A stretch of 64,000 nt of DNA, from positions 1 to 64,000 of the forward strand of contig NZ_JAVIFU010000006.1 of NCBI RefSeq assembly GCF_031157315.1. The letters are read 5' to 3'. Below the pieces are notes generated by a model. It was not told the DNA's origin, made no database searches, and saw nothing but the letters and a program-made list of their open reading frames with translations. How positions within the stretch are numbered: position 1 is the stretch's first letter; each line of letters begins with the position of its first letter. This document shows, piece after piece, positions 44,768 to 55,000 of this stretch. The stretch is from Paenibacillus sp. LHD-38. GTDB taxonomy: Bacteria > Bacillota > Bacilli > Paenibacillales > Paenibacillaceae. A program made the translations under genes and the position numbers.

Positions 44768-45232
44768 ATGTATAATAATATCTTGTGTGAGTCGAGAATA
44801 AGTAATAAGAAGTATCTTATGGAGTTTGACAAACATTTCTTTAAACGAATTAATCAAAGAGTTGAAGATGTGAATGCGGATGAATATAAAGTAACTTTTG
44901 AGGTTCTTGCTGATTATGACTTTATTTTTGGAAAACATTTTGAACGCTTAGTTGTTAGGGATTTTTCTCGCAAGAAGATGTTTGTTTATAGTTTAGATAT
45001 AACTGATGATGACGATCGCGATCGGCTTCCAGAAGCGAAAAACTATAAAGAAAAAATCTATTTGATCACCTGTTTTCATGATGCGGAGTCTTTTAGTCAA
45101 ATTAGATCACAAAGAGTTGTTATAATTTCTGAAGATGGTCAATTGTATAATAGTGAGGAAGCAATTCCATATAAAGAATATCGTAACTGGTTTTTCTCCG
45201 TTTACAAAAGATATCCCAAAGAACGAGATTAG
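44768..45232 (+). CDS. Protein of unknown function (154 aa)
   Basis: Soluble: FDKHFFKRINQRVEDVNADE, then EVLADYDFIFGKHFERLVV and an acidic DDDDRDR loop. AGGACGTG upstream of ATG 44768 is a modest ribosome binding site. The end overlaps the convergent gene by 4 bp, so the two may be regulated against each other. No family recognised. Confidence 0.5.
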   Translation: MYNNILCESRISNKKYLMEFDKHFFKRINQRVEDVNADEYKVTFEVLADYDFIFGKHFERLVVRDFSRKKMFVYSLDITDDDDRDRLPEAKNYKEKIYLITCFHDAESFSQIRSQRVVIISEDGQLYNSEEAIPYKEYRNWFFSVYKRYPKERD

Positions 45233-45513
45233 TCTTCTTCAATAATTTTTGATAATAACTGAATCATCCATAATGGTCCGTTTTTATATGAGCTTGCTAT
45301 ACTTCTAATGAAAAACGGTGAATCAGGAAAATAGTAAGTCCAGTGATAATTATTTTTTTTATCTTCAGGAACATAGATATGCAGCAATCCGCTTTCGGGA
45401 TCTATTAATTCAAATTTTGTGTAATCAACAGGTTCAAGGCGATATGATCTTGCCTGTTTATTATTATACAAACTTTTTGATTGATAATATGGATGAGTTT
45501 CAATGATTAACAT
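45229..45513 (-). CDS. Small protein of unknown function (94 aa)
   Basis: Soluble, aromatic-rich (NYHWTYYFPDSPFFIRSIA). AAGGAGGG lies 7-8 nt before ATG 45513. Its 3' end overlaps the convergent upstream gene by 4 bp. No family recognised. Confidence 0.5.
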   Translation of the reverse strand: MLIIETHPYYQSKSLYNNKQARSYRLEPVDYTKFELIDPESGLLHIYVPEDKKNNYHWTYYFPDSPFFIRSIASSYKNGPLWMIQLLSKIIEED

Positions 45514-45820
45514 TTTGTTTCCCTCCTTGTTATAGTTATAAATATTTTTTGAGAAAAACGAATATCCTTTCCATAATCTCAACATTACAGAAAAAGGCGT
45601 AAATGATTTCGGAAATACAACTATCCGAATTTTTTTACGCGTTTTGCATCTAGTCTATTTGTTTACGCATTAAACACAATAGACGAAAACTAAAAATTAA
45701 CTAAGACACTAGCAATACCAAGGGATCGGATTAATTCGATCCCTTTTAATATTTTGTACATCCACGCTCAAATCCCTTTTTGAAAACTCAAGTTTTTTAA
45801 TTCGATCGGAAAGTACGAAG

Positions 45821-47467
45821 TTAAATAAAACGAAAATCCTCGACGATGTAATCTCTTTTTTTATAGCAGTTCGGGCTGTAAAGTAATTCAAATGACTTTC
45901 GTGTAGCATTTTTAAGCTTGTCAGCTTTTCCAAAAACCATAGCTTTATGTTTAGAAAAGTGTAGGGCTGCATGTTGATTCTTATTACCGAAGTATTCAAT
46001 TTGCTTTGGAAATATATCGCGTGACAGGAATTTAGGTTTCGGGTTACCCATCCCATATGGTTCAAGGTCATTCATATCTGAAAATAAAAGGTTGGGAAAA
46101 TCGGCAAGCGAAGTTTCGAAATCATAATAAGATACGGAAAGGATAGGGGGCTCTAATTCAGCGCTTTTTTGTAAGGCTCGGTCAAATAAAATCAAGTGAT
46201 TTGTGTCAATCGATAATCCTGCGGCCGCTCGGTGCCCTCCGAATGTTATCAAATGTTCGGAACAACGTTCTATGGCGTTTACGATGGAAAAATTCGTGTT
46301 TTGCACGCTGCGAGCGGAACCTTTCCCTTCATTCGTAATAACGATAGAAGGTTTACGATATTTCTCGGATAATTTTGCAGCTAATATACCAATAATACCT
46401 TCATGAAGGTTATCCATTGCCACGATAACCCGATTATTATGCAAGTTATGGGCAATGACTTGACTATCCAGTAGAGCAAATTGCTCAGTCGTCATCTGTT
46501 TTCTAGCCTGATTGAGTTGGATGAATCGGTTGGCTTCTTCAACGTATGGATGATCATCCATTAGATAAGTAACGGCTGCATTTGGATCATCTATTCGGCC
46601 TGAAGAATTGAAGATGGGCGCTAGTAAAAAAGAAACATCGGTACTTGTGACATCAGTTATTTTTAGCAGTTTTAGCAAACATTTTATCGGCGGAGAGGGC
46701 TGGGTATTCATTCTGGATATACCAAGCTTAGTTATCACTCTATTTTCACCCTGAAGGGGCATCAAATCAGCAATTGTGCCAAGTGAAGCTAATTCAAGGT
46801 AAGCCCATACGTTATGATTCCAGTCACTCCGTTTACTGATTGTAAATAATCCCTGAACTAATTTGAACGCAACGCCTACTCCTGCTAAATGTGAATTGGG
46901 ATAGGTGTTATCTGAACGTTTTGGGTTTACAAAAGCATAGCAGTCGGGATGCGGCCCCATAATTTGATGATGATCAGTAACAATAACATCAATTCCGTAT
47001 TTTTTGGCTGTCGCTAAAGCAGCATGAGCATTAGAACCGTTATCGACGGTAATAATAAGCGTAACTCCCTGTCCACGCATTTTTTCAATAGCAGATTCCG
47101 TAAGACCATAACCGTCTTTTCTCGTAGGTAAAGTAAAATTAGCATTGGCCTTAAAAAAACGAAGCCCCTTTAATAACAATGTTGTGGATGTAATGCCGTC
47201 CACGTCGTAATCCCCGTATATCATGATGTGCTCTCCACTTTGAATCGCTTTCACAATTCGGTATAAGGCTATCTTTAAATCATTGAGTAAAAACGGGTCA
47301 TGTAAATCCGTTAATTCAGGATAGAGATGTTTAAATAAATCATCTTCATTAGTTATCCCTCTGTTATACAACATTTCAACTAAATTAATATGCAAACCTG
47401 ATGACGCAGCCAAATACTTCACGACATGTATGTTACTTGTGTATGGTCGTTTTTCCCATAAAATCAA
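45821..47467 (-). CDS. RecJ-like single-strand-specific 5'-3' exonuclease (DHH/DHHA1)
   Basis: 548 aa, TTG start after GGAGGTGATG. Motif I is MIYGDYDVDGITSTTLLL, motif III VTDHHQ (the DHH), and motif IV region is NSHLAGVGVAFKL. The DHHA1 part ends in the signature FGGHRAAAGLSI, with VIVAMDNLHEGIIGILAAKL before it. RecJ degrades 5' single-stranded ends in recombination and mismatch repair. It is shorter than chromosomal Bacillus RecJ (about 780 aa), lacking its C-terminal extension, and lies inside the transposon, so it is an accessory copy. Confidence 0.85.
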   Translation of the reverse strand: MILWEKRPYTSNIHVVKYLAASSGLHINLVEMLYNRGITNEDDLFKHLYPELTDLHDPFLLNDLKIALYRIVKAIQSGEHIMIYGDYDVDGITSTTLLLKGLRFFKANANFTLPTRKDGYGLTESAIEKMRGQGVTLIITVDNGSNAHAALATAKKYGIDVIVTDHHQIMGPHPDCYAFVNPKRSDNTYPNSHLAGVGVAFKLVQGLFTISKRSDWNHNVWAYLELASLGTIADLMPLQGENRVITKLGISRMNTQPSPPIKCLLKLLKITDVTSTDVSFLLAPIFNSSGRIDDPNAAVTYLMDDHPYVEEANRFIQLNQARKQMTTEQFALLDSQVIAHNLHNNRVIVAMDNLHEGIIGILAAKLSEKYRKPSIVITNEGKGSARSVQNTNFSIVNAIERCSEHLITFGGHRAAAGLSIDTNHLILFDRALQKSAELEPPILSVSYYDFETSLADFPNLLFSDMNDLEPYGMGNPKPKFLSRDIFPKQIEYFGNKNQHAALHFSKHKAMVFGKADKLKNATRKSFELLYSPNCYKKRDYIVEDFRFI

Positions 47468-47545
47468 ATCATCACCTCCGAAACATTCATGTCCGTCGGA
47501 TGAGGATTCTATACATCGTGACTATTTGCTAGTAGTGAAATGAAA

Positions 47546-47596
47546 GAAGAACCATTGAAACGAACATGTAAATTGTTCCAATAGTTCTTCTTTTTT
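47546..47596 (+). terminator. Stem-loop with T run
   Basis: GAAGAAC.ATTG pairs with CAAT.GTTCTTC, followed by seven T residues on the + strand. It lies between the recJ-like and XRE genes. Confidence 0.65.
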
Positions 47597-47767
47597 TGAT
47601 AAAAAACATATTTACATTAAGAGAAAAAACAAATTTCAGGTTAAATAAAAATATTTATATATATTTTCGTTATAAATTTCAAATTATATTCCTGAAATCG
47701 TCAGTATACTTTAAAATTTTACCAGTGGCCTTTAAGATTACGCTTACCTATACTGGTGATGTAAAGG

Positions 47768-47986
47768 TTACTTGTACAATTTTCTTTCATCATTTTCTTC
47801 GTACAAACTATCCATTGTTACCTGAAGAACGTTGCATAACCGAGGAAGAAAATCGGGCTTGATTTTCCCATTTCCGTTTTCGAGTGTGCTTAAGTAATTG
47901 GCGGATACATCTAATAGCTCAGCCAATTGTTGCAAGGTATAGTCCTTGCGAATGCGAAAATATCGGAGATTGGTTCCAAATGACAT
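47768..47986 (-). CDS. Small XRE-family regulator next to the tns operon
   Basis: 72 aa, essentially one Cro/C1 HTH (TLQQLAELLDVSANYLSTLE). AAGGGAG precedes ATG 47986. It is divergent from tnsA (gap 135 bp), a position typical of regulators that control transposition genes. Confidence 0.82.
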   Translation of the reverse strand: MSFGTNLRYFRIRKDYTLQQLAELLDVSANYLSTLENGNGKIKPDFLPRLCNVLQVTMDSLYEENDERKLYK

Positions 47987-48121
47987 AAGACTACTCCCTT
48001 CTAGATATGGTGTAGTATGCGCTGAAAGATCGTAAAAAATCACGAAACGGGTATAATAGTCTGATAATTTGCCTATAATTCATATTATTACACTATAAAT
48101 TTTAACAGGTGGGGAAGCTAA

Positions 48122-48952
48122 GTGTCTAATGATATTTCAAGTTATGAAAATAAAATGAAAAAGGGACATGGTCAGGGGAAGGGAACTGAATATATTCCTT
48201 GGACAACTGTACGTGATTTTGCTTCGCACGGGCTTTCTGGCCGAGTAATGGGATGGAAGACAGGAAGAATCCATCACTTTCTATCTCAGCTTGAACGGTC
48301 GTATTTTTACATGCTAGAGTGGTCGGCAATGATCAAAGATATCAGGGAGAAATATCCCTTACCTCTTGAAAGAACTTTCGATTTGTCTGAAAGGTTAGGC
48401 ATAAAGCATCCTGCTGATAAAAAGACAAAAGAACTCGCAGTGATGACGACAGATTTTGTGATAGATTTCGTACAAAACGGAGACATATGTATGATAGCGC
48501 GTTCGGTAATACCTTCAAATCAGCTTGGGGCAAAGCGTACCATCGAACGATTAGAATTAGAACGAATGTATTGGGTGGAGCGGGATATTGATTGGGGTAT
48601 AGTTACGGAACGCGAGATTCCAAGTGGTATGGTGCAAAATATCGAGTGGGTGTACGCGTCACATGATATAGCGGGTTCTCCTTTTCAATTATCTCCTGAA
48701 TTGCTTACGCAACTCGAACCCCAATTGTTCAATTCTGTTACTGACCCTTACGGGATACCTTTGGCAAAGGCAGCGTTGCAGATTGATCAAACCGTTGGAT
48801 TGGAAGTTGGTAGTTCTTTATGGGCCGTTCAACATTACATTGCTACTAAATTGTGGGTAGTCGATATGACTGAGCGGATTGAACCATCAAAACCGTTATT
48901 TGTTCAGCGCGCCGAACATTTCGAATTATTAGGAAAGGAGCAAATCGTATAA
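48122..48952 (+). CDS. tnsA: TnsA-like transposon endonuclease (5' strand cleavage)
   Basis: 276 aa, GTG start after GGTGGGGAA. Related to Tn7 TnsA along its length: GHGQGKGTEYIPWTTV, GWKTGRIHHFLS, YMLEWS (Glu66), TTDFVIDF (Asp111) and KRTIERLELERMYW. In Tn7 TnsA, Glu63, Asp114 and Lys132 (in QVKP) form the restriction-enzyme-like site. Here that place reads ARSVIPS, with Ile130 where Lys is expected. If the enzyme is impaired, transposition would shift towards cointegrates. First gene of tnsABC-tniQ; tnsB follows with no gap. Confidence 0.92.
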   Translation: MSNDISSYENKMKKGHGQGKGTEYIPWTTVRDFASHGLSGRVMGWKTGRIHHFLSQLERSYFYMLEWSAMIKDIREKYPLPLERTFDLSERLGIKHPADKKTKELAVMTTDFVIDFVQNGDICMIARSVIPSNQLGAKRTIERLELERMYWVERDIDWGIVTEREIPSGMVQNIEWVYASHDIAGSPFQLSPELLTQLEPQLFNSVTDPYGIPLAKAALQIDQTVGLEVGSSLWAVQHYIATKLWVVDMTERIEPSKPLFVQRAEHFELLGKEQIV

Positions 48953-51148
48953 ATGATAACTATTGGTTCATTAATCGAATGGATTGATGAGGGATATATG
49001 GAGAGAGTGCTTTGGATCGACTCTCATAGTAATAATTGTTTTGTTATCCGCTTAAATGCGATCGGAGAAGAGCAAGTTCATTTCCCCGAGCTGAGACAGG
49101 TCATTCCAATCACGTCTGCTATTGCAGAAAACCTTGCTATTATTCGGACGGTTGACCCGTACATTAGGTTGAAACTGCCTGACCCGATTGAAGACACAGA
49201 TTCCTATGAATCACGCGACAAAGCTTGGGAATTAATTAAAGATTTAATCCAGGATGAACCCGATATATATGATTGTAAATTGCGTTGGGCAATTATTTCA
49301 GAGAGAGTGAACTTGAAAATTGCCACGGGTAAAACGTATTACAAATATCTTCGCAGGTACTGGGCGTGGGGCATGACTCCCGACGCACTTTTTCCCGCCG
49401 ATTTTCGAAAGGGCGGGCGCGGAAAACCCAAAAAAGACAATGGAATTAAAAGGGGACGGCCTTCCAGATTATCAAGAACTCTTGGAATTAGCACAGGAGT
49501 TAATCTTACGGAAGAGATATTAAGCACGTTCAAGACTGCAATAAAGCTTTTTTATCATAACCGAGAACGAAAGTCGCTTTCCAGAGCATTCGATGACATG
49601 ATCGAAAAATGGTTTAATATCGGTTATGAAACAGATGTGGACGGAAATAGTTTTCCAATCTTACCTCCAAAAGAAGAATTACCTACTTTTTCTTCATTTA
49701 AAAGCTGGTATTACAAAAATTATAATACCCGTGAAAGAAATATCGCTAGGCAGGGAAAACGTTCATATAACCTAAGACATCGTGCAGTATTGGGAACATC
49801 GGAACAGATGGCATTTGGACCTGGGTCAATTTTTCAAATCGATGCCACCATTGCGGATGTTTATTTGGTCAATCGCTTTGATCGAACTCAAATAATAGGA
49901 AGACCTGTCATTTACATGATCGTTGATGCGTTCAGTAGATTAATCACTGGCATGTACGTCGGGTTAGAAGGACCGAGTTGGACAGGAGCACGAATGGCAT
50001 TAGCTAATGCCTTTGAGAGTAAAGTCGACTTTTGCAAACAGTATAAGATTACTATAACGGAGGATCAATGGCCAAGCCACCATCTTCCAAAAGGGTTATT
50101 GGCAGATAACGGGGAGTTAAAGAGTAAAGCATCCGATAATGTGGTTGGTGGGCTTCGAATCCCGATTTTAACAACTGCTCCTTACCGCGCAGACTGGAAG
50201 GGGATTGTGGAGCAGCAATTCAACTTACTTAATGTTAATGCGATTAAGTGGCTGCCTGGAGCGATTAACAAAAGACATCGTGAACGCGGTGAACCTGATC
50301 ATCGGCTGGACGGAAAACTTGATTTGTTCGAATTTACACAAATCATAATTCACACTGTTATGGAACACAACTTGGAGAAGTATATGGATTACTATACCAT
50401 GAATGAATTTATGATCGGTGAACAGGTTCAACCGTATCCCCTTGATTTATGGAATTGGGGTATTCAAAACCGTAATGGTAGCCTTCGTACTTTTTCTTCT
50501 GATTTTGTGCGCTACAATTTAATGCCTAAAGATGAAGCGGTGGTTACAGAAAACGGAATCAGATTCGAAGGCATGACTTACTCTTGTAGTACAGCAATCA
50601 GAGAAGCTTGGTTCGAGACGGCTAGAGCGACAGGTTATTGGAAAGTTCCGATATCGTATGACTTCCGCAATATGGATGCTATCTATCTTTCAGCTGAAAA
50701 CGGACAAGGATTTGAACGTTGCGATTTGAATGATCGATCCACTAGATATAAAGGGAAAAGGCTTGAAGAGGTAATGGATCTGCATGAATTGGAAAAGTTG
50801 AATAAGGATAAGTCAGGTACAAGATCGCAACAAGCTAAAGCTATGTACAAGGCGAGAAGAGCAGAAGTTGTCGAAAACGCCATCCAAAAGACGAATGGTC
50901 AATTGTCGGTCTCGGAAAAAAGCGATCATGCGAGGGTAAAAGGAATTAGAGACAATCGCAGATTGGCTAAAGAAGAGAATCGGGAAAAAGAAAAGTTCGA
51001 TATCGGGAAAAAGGCGCTTCCTATAAATCCTGCTAATGTTATTGAAATGCCCCTTAAAGAGGTCGATTTAAATGAGGAAGCACAGCGACCACATTTGACG
51101 AAAAAACAATCATTTTTAAAATTATTGGGGGACCTTGATGATGAGTGA
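48953..51148 (+). CDS. tnsB: TnsB-like DDE transposase
   Basis: 731 aa. N-terminal DNA-binding helices (EEILSTFKTAIKLFYHNRER and others) are followed by a retroviral-integrase-type core with a complete triad: Asp297 (FQIDATIAD), Asp385 (LLADNGELK) and Glu420 (GIVEQQFN). A Mu-type beta-barrel and a basic C-terminal tail follow, which contacts TnsC in Tn7. It carries out 3' end cleavage and joining and binds the 20-bp boxes at both ends. ATG immediately after the tnsA stop; its 3' end overlaps tnsC by 11 bp. Confidence 0.96.
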   Translation: MITIGSLIEWIDEGYMERVLWIDSHSNNCFVIRLNAIGEEQVHFPELRQVIPITSAIAENLAIIRTVDPYIRLKLPDPIEDTDSYESRDKAWELIKDLIQDEPDIYDCKLRWAIISERVNLKIATGKTYYKYLRRYWAWGMTPDALFPADFRKGGRGKPKKDNGIKRGRPSRLSRTLGISTGVNLTEEILSTFKTAIKLFYHNRERKSLSRAFDDMIEKWFNIGYETDVDGNSFPILPPKEELPTFSSFKSWYYKNYNTRERNIARQGKRSYNLRHRAVLGTSEQMAFGPGSIFQIDATIADVYLVNRFDRTQIIGRPVIYMIVDAFSRLITGMYVGLEGPSWTGARMALANAFESKVDFCKQYKITITEDQWPSHHLPKGLLADNGELKSKASDNVVGGLRIPILTTAPYRADWKGIVEQQFNLLNVNAIKWLPGAINKRHRERGEPDHRLDGKLDLFEFTQIIIHTVMEHNLEKYMDYYTMNEFMIGEQVQPYPLDLWNWGIQNRNGSLRTFSSDFVRYNLMPKDEAVVTENGIRFEGMTYSCSTAIREAWFETARATGYWKVPISYDFRNMDAIYLSAENGQGFERCDLNDRSTRYKGKRLEEVMDLHELEKLNKDKSGTRSQQAKAMYKARRAEVVENAIQKTNGQLSVSEKSDHARVKGIRDNRRLAKEENREKEKFDIGKKALPINPANVIEMPLKEVDLNEEAQRPHLTKKQSFLKLLGDLDDE

Positions 51149-52871
51149 TTTAAAAAAACAAATCCTAGACGAAGGAAGTTATGCGTTTGTTGGTAATAGG
51201 GTAACAGCCAGATATACTGAAGAATTTGACCCTATGCACCAACATAACGTTTATCTTGCCGCATTGCCTTCCATACTGAGTGATAGAGAAGCTGCGTATC
51301 AGCTTCGGTTGGAACCCGCTTATCTGGAATCAGAGAGGCAACTTTCAATAGAATACAGGCAACATGCGGTTCAGAGGCTTGTAAACGTCGTCCAACCGAC
51401 AGCAAATCAATTGGAACTCCATCAACGCTTTTCAAGGGTCATTAGAAGTGGTTATGTAACTCGAAATCCCTTGTCAGCAGAATGGAACAAACAATTACGA
51501 AGCGCTTTTCCAAATTTGCTTTGGGATGAAGTCAATGAGTATACAAAACCTGTTATCTCTCCCTCGGCAACAGGTTTTTCAATTATAGGTACAAGTGGTG
51601 TGGGTAAAACAAAATCGGTGGAAAGAGTTCTAGCCTATTACCCGCAATTGATTGTTCATCATGAATACAATGGTAATGCATTTGATAGACACCAGCTTGT
51701 TTGGCTGAAGCTAGAGTGTCCTTATAACGGCTCTCTAAAAGCGTTAGTCCTTAACTTTTTTCAATCGGTAGACGTTGTAATGGGAACTGATTTTTATCGG
51801 AAGTTTCATAAGAGTCGCCGATCAGCGGATGAATTATTACCTGATATGGCGATTATTGCCTCTTCCTTAGGTCTGGGTGTCCTCGTCATCGATGAAATTC
51901 AGAGGCTTAGTTTAGCTCATAGCGGCGGTGCTGAAAAGATGCTTAACTTTTTTGTTAAATTAAACAATCAAATAGGAGTTCCCGTGGTTATCGTTGGCAC
52001 GCATAAGGCCCAAAATATATTAACCAAAGAACTTGCTCAAATTCGAAGAGGATTGGGTCAAGGTGATATGATTTGGTCAAATCAAGAAAACGATGAACAA
52101 TGGCAATTGTTTGTTAAAAAAATCTGGAAGTATCAATTCACCACCGTTGAAACACCACTTGATAATAAGCTTAAAGATGCCCTTTATGAGGAGTCACAAG
52201 GAATACTAGATATTGCTGTAAAACTTTACATGCTAACGCAATGGTCAGTTATTGGTCAATCGAATGAAAAAATCACGCCAGCCATTATTAAAGATATTGC
52301 AAGGGAATGCATGAAAAGCGCGCAACCTATCTTGAGTGCATTACGGAATGGTCGGACAGAGGATTTGATTAAATATGGTGATGTTATTCCCTTGAGCCAA
52401 GAGTATTTAGAGGACTACTTAAAGACTCAAAAAGAACGTGTAATTCTTGATGGTCGCCTTAATACACTTCAAAATCAGCAAAAGGCAGAAAAATGGGATC
52501 AGATCAATGTAGCAGACGAAGAGCTTTTAGTCATTCAAATTGCGATGGCACTGATCAATGCAGGAGTAGATGAAAACACAGCAAAAGATTGTGCTAAAAA
52601 ATCACTCCAATTCAATGGGGCGAGTACTGACCTCAAAGTAGCAATGTGGGATGCCTTTGATTTGGCTAGAAAGGAAAGACAAAACGTTACGGCAGCTGCT
52701 AAATCGAAAAAATCACCATCAACAAAGAAAAACAGCAGTAAAACGATGCCTTACTCCGAACAAGATTTACGTCGAATTGTCGAACAAGGATATAAAGATG
52801 GTATTCCACCATATCAATCGCTGCATGAAGCGGGATACATTCATACTTCATTAGAATTCCATACAGCTTAG
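51138..52871 (+). CDS. tnsC: TnsC-like AAA+ transposition regulator
   Basis: 577 aa. AAA+ ATPase with Walker A GTSGVGKTK (about residues 151-159) and Walker B LGVLVIDEIQRL (about 249-260), followed by GTHKAQNIL. It links the target-site protein to TnsB and polymerises on DNA with ATP. GGGGGACC lies 4 nt before ATG 51138 (ATG 51141 possible), overlapping tnsB. The C-terminal about 70 residues are Lys/Ser-rich and then helical. Confidence 0.94.
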   Translation: MMSDLKKQILDEGSYAFVGNRVTARYTEEFDPMHQHNVYLAALPSILSDREAAYQLRLEPAYLESERQLSIEYRQHAVQRLVNVVQPTANQLELHQRFSRVIRSGYVTRNPLSAEWNKQLRSAFPNLLWDEVNEYTKPVISPSATGFSIIGTSGVGKTKSVERVLAYYPQLIVHHEYNGNAFDRHQLVWLKLECPYNGSLKALVLNFFQSVDVVMGTDFYRKFHKSRRSADELLPDMAIIASSLGLGVLVIDEIQRLSLAHSGGAEKMLNFFVKLNNQIGVPVVIVGTHKAQNILTKELAQIRRGLGQGDMIWSNQENDEQWQLFVKKIWKYQFTTVETPLDNKLKDALYEESQGILDIAVKLYMLTQWSVIGQSNEKITPAIIKDIARECMKSAQPILSALRNGRTEDLIKYGDVIPLSQEYLEDYLKTQKERVILDGRLNTLQNQQKAEKWDQINVADEELLVIQIAMALINAGVDENTAKDCAKKSLQFNGASTDLKVAMWDAFDLARKERQNVTAAAKSKKSPSTKKNSSKTMPYSEQDLRRIVEQGYKDGIPPYQSLHEAGYIHTSLEFHTA

Positions 52872-52883
52872 GAGAGTGACTTC

Positions 52884-54743
52884 ATGATACACCAATTCGA
52901 TCCTCATCCAGATGAGCTGCTATACAGCGTTCTTGCACGCTATCATATTATTAGCCGCAACATCAATATTGGTACAAAGGAAACCGTAAATGATGCATTT
53001 TCGAGCAAAACGGCTTCTGCGGTTGTGGATTTTCCTTCTCGATTATCGATGTTTCATTTAAATCTGCCCAAAGGAACAAAATACACACCAGAACGGATCA
53101 TACGGGATTTGACGTTATTACCACTTTATGCGCCGTTTATGCCGATCGAAAGATTGGACAAAGCAATTCATAAGATGAAGGAAAACGGTGACGTTCACAC
53201 AACCATAGGAGTTATGGCCAGTGCAATCCCTGTCTCACGTTATATGCGATATTGTTCATCTTGTTATAAAGAAGATGAAATGAATTTTGGACAATCGTAT
53301 TGGCATCGTAGTCATCAAGTGCCAGGCGTTAATGCATGCGATAAACACCAAATCAGGCTATTGGATAGTAAGCTTCAAATAACCCAAAAAGAAAATAAAC
53401 ATGAGTTCGTTGATATTTCAAATGCGTCATGTTACGGATCAAAGGAAGTGGATTACGATCTCACAGAGCATGAACGATTTATTTCGAAATCGGTCGAATG
53501 GCTTCTTCATCATGAGGTGCCAATAATGGGTTTTGAAGCTATACAAAACAATTATCGCGTTTGTTTGCAAATGCAAGGATACGCGAACTTTAATGGGAAA
53601 GTTCGCATTGACAAGTTCTTAAGAAGTTTTGTCGGCTTTTATGGCCACGAGTTTTTAGATTCATTGCATTGTTCAATTGATCCCGCTGATTCGACGAATT
53701 GGCTGTTAAAATTGGTGAGAAAGCAGAGAGCTGTTACGCATCCGATAAGGCATCTGCTTCTGATGCGCTTTTTAGGACAAACTCCAGAAATGTTTTTCGC
53801 TGAGAAAAAGGAGTATAAACCTTTTGGAACAGGACCTTGGCCGTGCTTAAATGCCGCCACAGACCATTTTCACCAAGACGTTATTGAAGAAGTACAAATG
53901 AATAGGGACTTTAAGACGGGGCATCCTGTTGGTAATTTTTCATGTGCATGCGGTTTTTCATACGTCAGGAGAGGTCCAGATAGAACTGAGCTCAACAGAT
54001 ATAAAGTGGGGAATGTAATAAAATATGGACACACTTGGGAAAGTAAACTGAGATCACTAGCTAATCAAGAGGGAATGACTATCGCCAAAATGAGCTCAAT
54101 TCTTGGTTGCGACAGAATTACAACAAAGAAATACAAAACAATCCTAATGCAGGAAGAAGAATCAGTCACTAAAGAGCCTGATAGTCACACAGGAATTGAT
54201 GAAGAGAAAGCCGTTAGACGGGATAATTGGCTTGAAATCCAAAAACGTTTGCCAAGCGCAACGAGAAAGGAAATAAGAAAAATTGCTCCTGCAAACTTTA
54301 TATGGCTTTATCGGCATGATCGTGAGTGGCTTTATCTTCATTCGCCAGTAATAACACCTAAACAAAAATATTCTGACACACGGGTAAATTGGTTGGAGCG
54401 GGACAGAGAGATTCTTGTTGCTGCCAAAGATGTGGTTGAACTAGAATTTTCGGGGAGAAAAAAACCTGAACGGTTATGCGTTAGTATGATTGGTAAGCGA
54501 ACGGGTCGGTTAAGCATTTTGCAAAAACACCCTCATAAAGTCCCCGAAACGATGTCGTATATTACTACCGTAGTGGAGTCGATAGACGATTTCCAGGTTC
54601 GTAGAGTTAAATACGCTGCTCAACAACTAAGAAATGATAGTGAGCTTCTCATGGAGTGGAAAATTGTCAGGAAAGCGGGCTTGAGACCTGGATTTTCAAT
54701 GAAGGTATACCAGCAAGTGTTGCGAGAGTGTGCAAGGCAATAA
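52884..54743 (+). CDS. TnsD/TniQ-family target-site selection protein
   Basis: 619 aa. The N-terminal TniQ domain (FDPHPDELLYSVLARYH) contains the zinc ligands CSSC (about residues 122-125) and ACDKHQ (about 152-157). The large C-terminal region carries an HTH-like segment (LANQEGMTIAKMSSILGCDR) and repeats of TnsD-type helices. The length fits the TnsD branch (about 500-600 aa) rather than the short TniQ of CRISPR-associated systems. With the element at the glmS 3' end, it presumably recognises attTn7. GGAGAG precedes the start, 12 bp after tnsC. Confidence 0.9.
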   Translation: MIHQFDPHPDELLYSVLARYHIISRNINIGTKETVNDAFSSKTASAVVDFPSRLSMFHLNLPKGTKYTPERIIRDLTLLPLYAPFMPIERLDKAIHKMKENGDVHTTIGVMASAIPVSRYMRYCSSCYKEDEMNFGQSYWHRSHQVPGVNACDKHQIRLLDSKLQITQKENKHEFVDISNASCYGSKEVDYDLTEHERFISKSVEWLLHHEVPIMGFEAIQNNYRVCLQMQGYANFNGKVRIDKFLRSFVGFYGHEFLDSLHCSIDPADSTNWLLKLVRKQRAVTHPIRHLLLMRFLGQTPEMFFAEKKEYKPFGTGPWPCLNAATDHFHQDVIEEVQMNRDFKTGHPVGNFSCACGFSYVRRGPDRTELNRYKVGNVIKYGHTWESKLRSLANQEGMTIAKMSSILGCDRITTKKYKTILMQEEESVTKEPDSHTGIDEEKAVRRDNWLEIQKRLPSATRKEIRKIAPANFIWLYRHDREWLYLHSPVITPKQKYSDTRVNWLERDREILVAAKDVVELEFSGRKKPERLCVSMIGKRTGRLSILQKHPHKVPETMSYITTVVESIDDFQVRRVKYAAQQLRNDSELLMEWKIVRKAGLRPGFSMKVYQQVLRECARQ

Positions 54744-54790
54744 TTATATGCATAAGAAGCAATGCGTTGTTATTATTTTCACTCAATAAA

Positions 54791-54830
54791 AACAAACTCA
54801 TCATTTAAAGATGAGCTTGTTTTTTTTATT
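54791..54830 (+). terminator. Terminator of the tns operon
   Basis: AACAA.CTCATC-ATTTAAA-GATGAG.TTGTT followed by TTTTTTT. Confidence 0.88.
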
Positions 54831-55000
54831 ATTGCTCTTTCAAAATGATATAAATCTATACTTACACCTTCTCTGCATGTTGAATAGACGCTATGAAATT
54901 CGTTATTATTAGGTGAACGCAAATATTGATAAGTATCTAAAAACATATGGAACTATTGCTAGTGACTCATTTTAATATGGAGTTAGGTGGTTATTCATTT

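Noticed and set aside
48122-54743. CRISPR-associated transposon (CAST)
   Set aside because: No Cas12k or Cascade genes or CRISPR array seen, TniQ is of the long TnsD type, and the element sits at attTn7.
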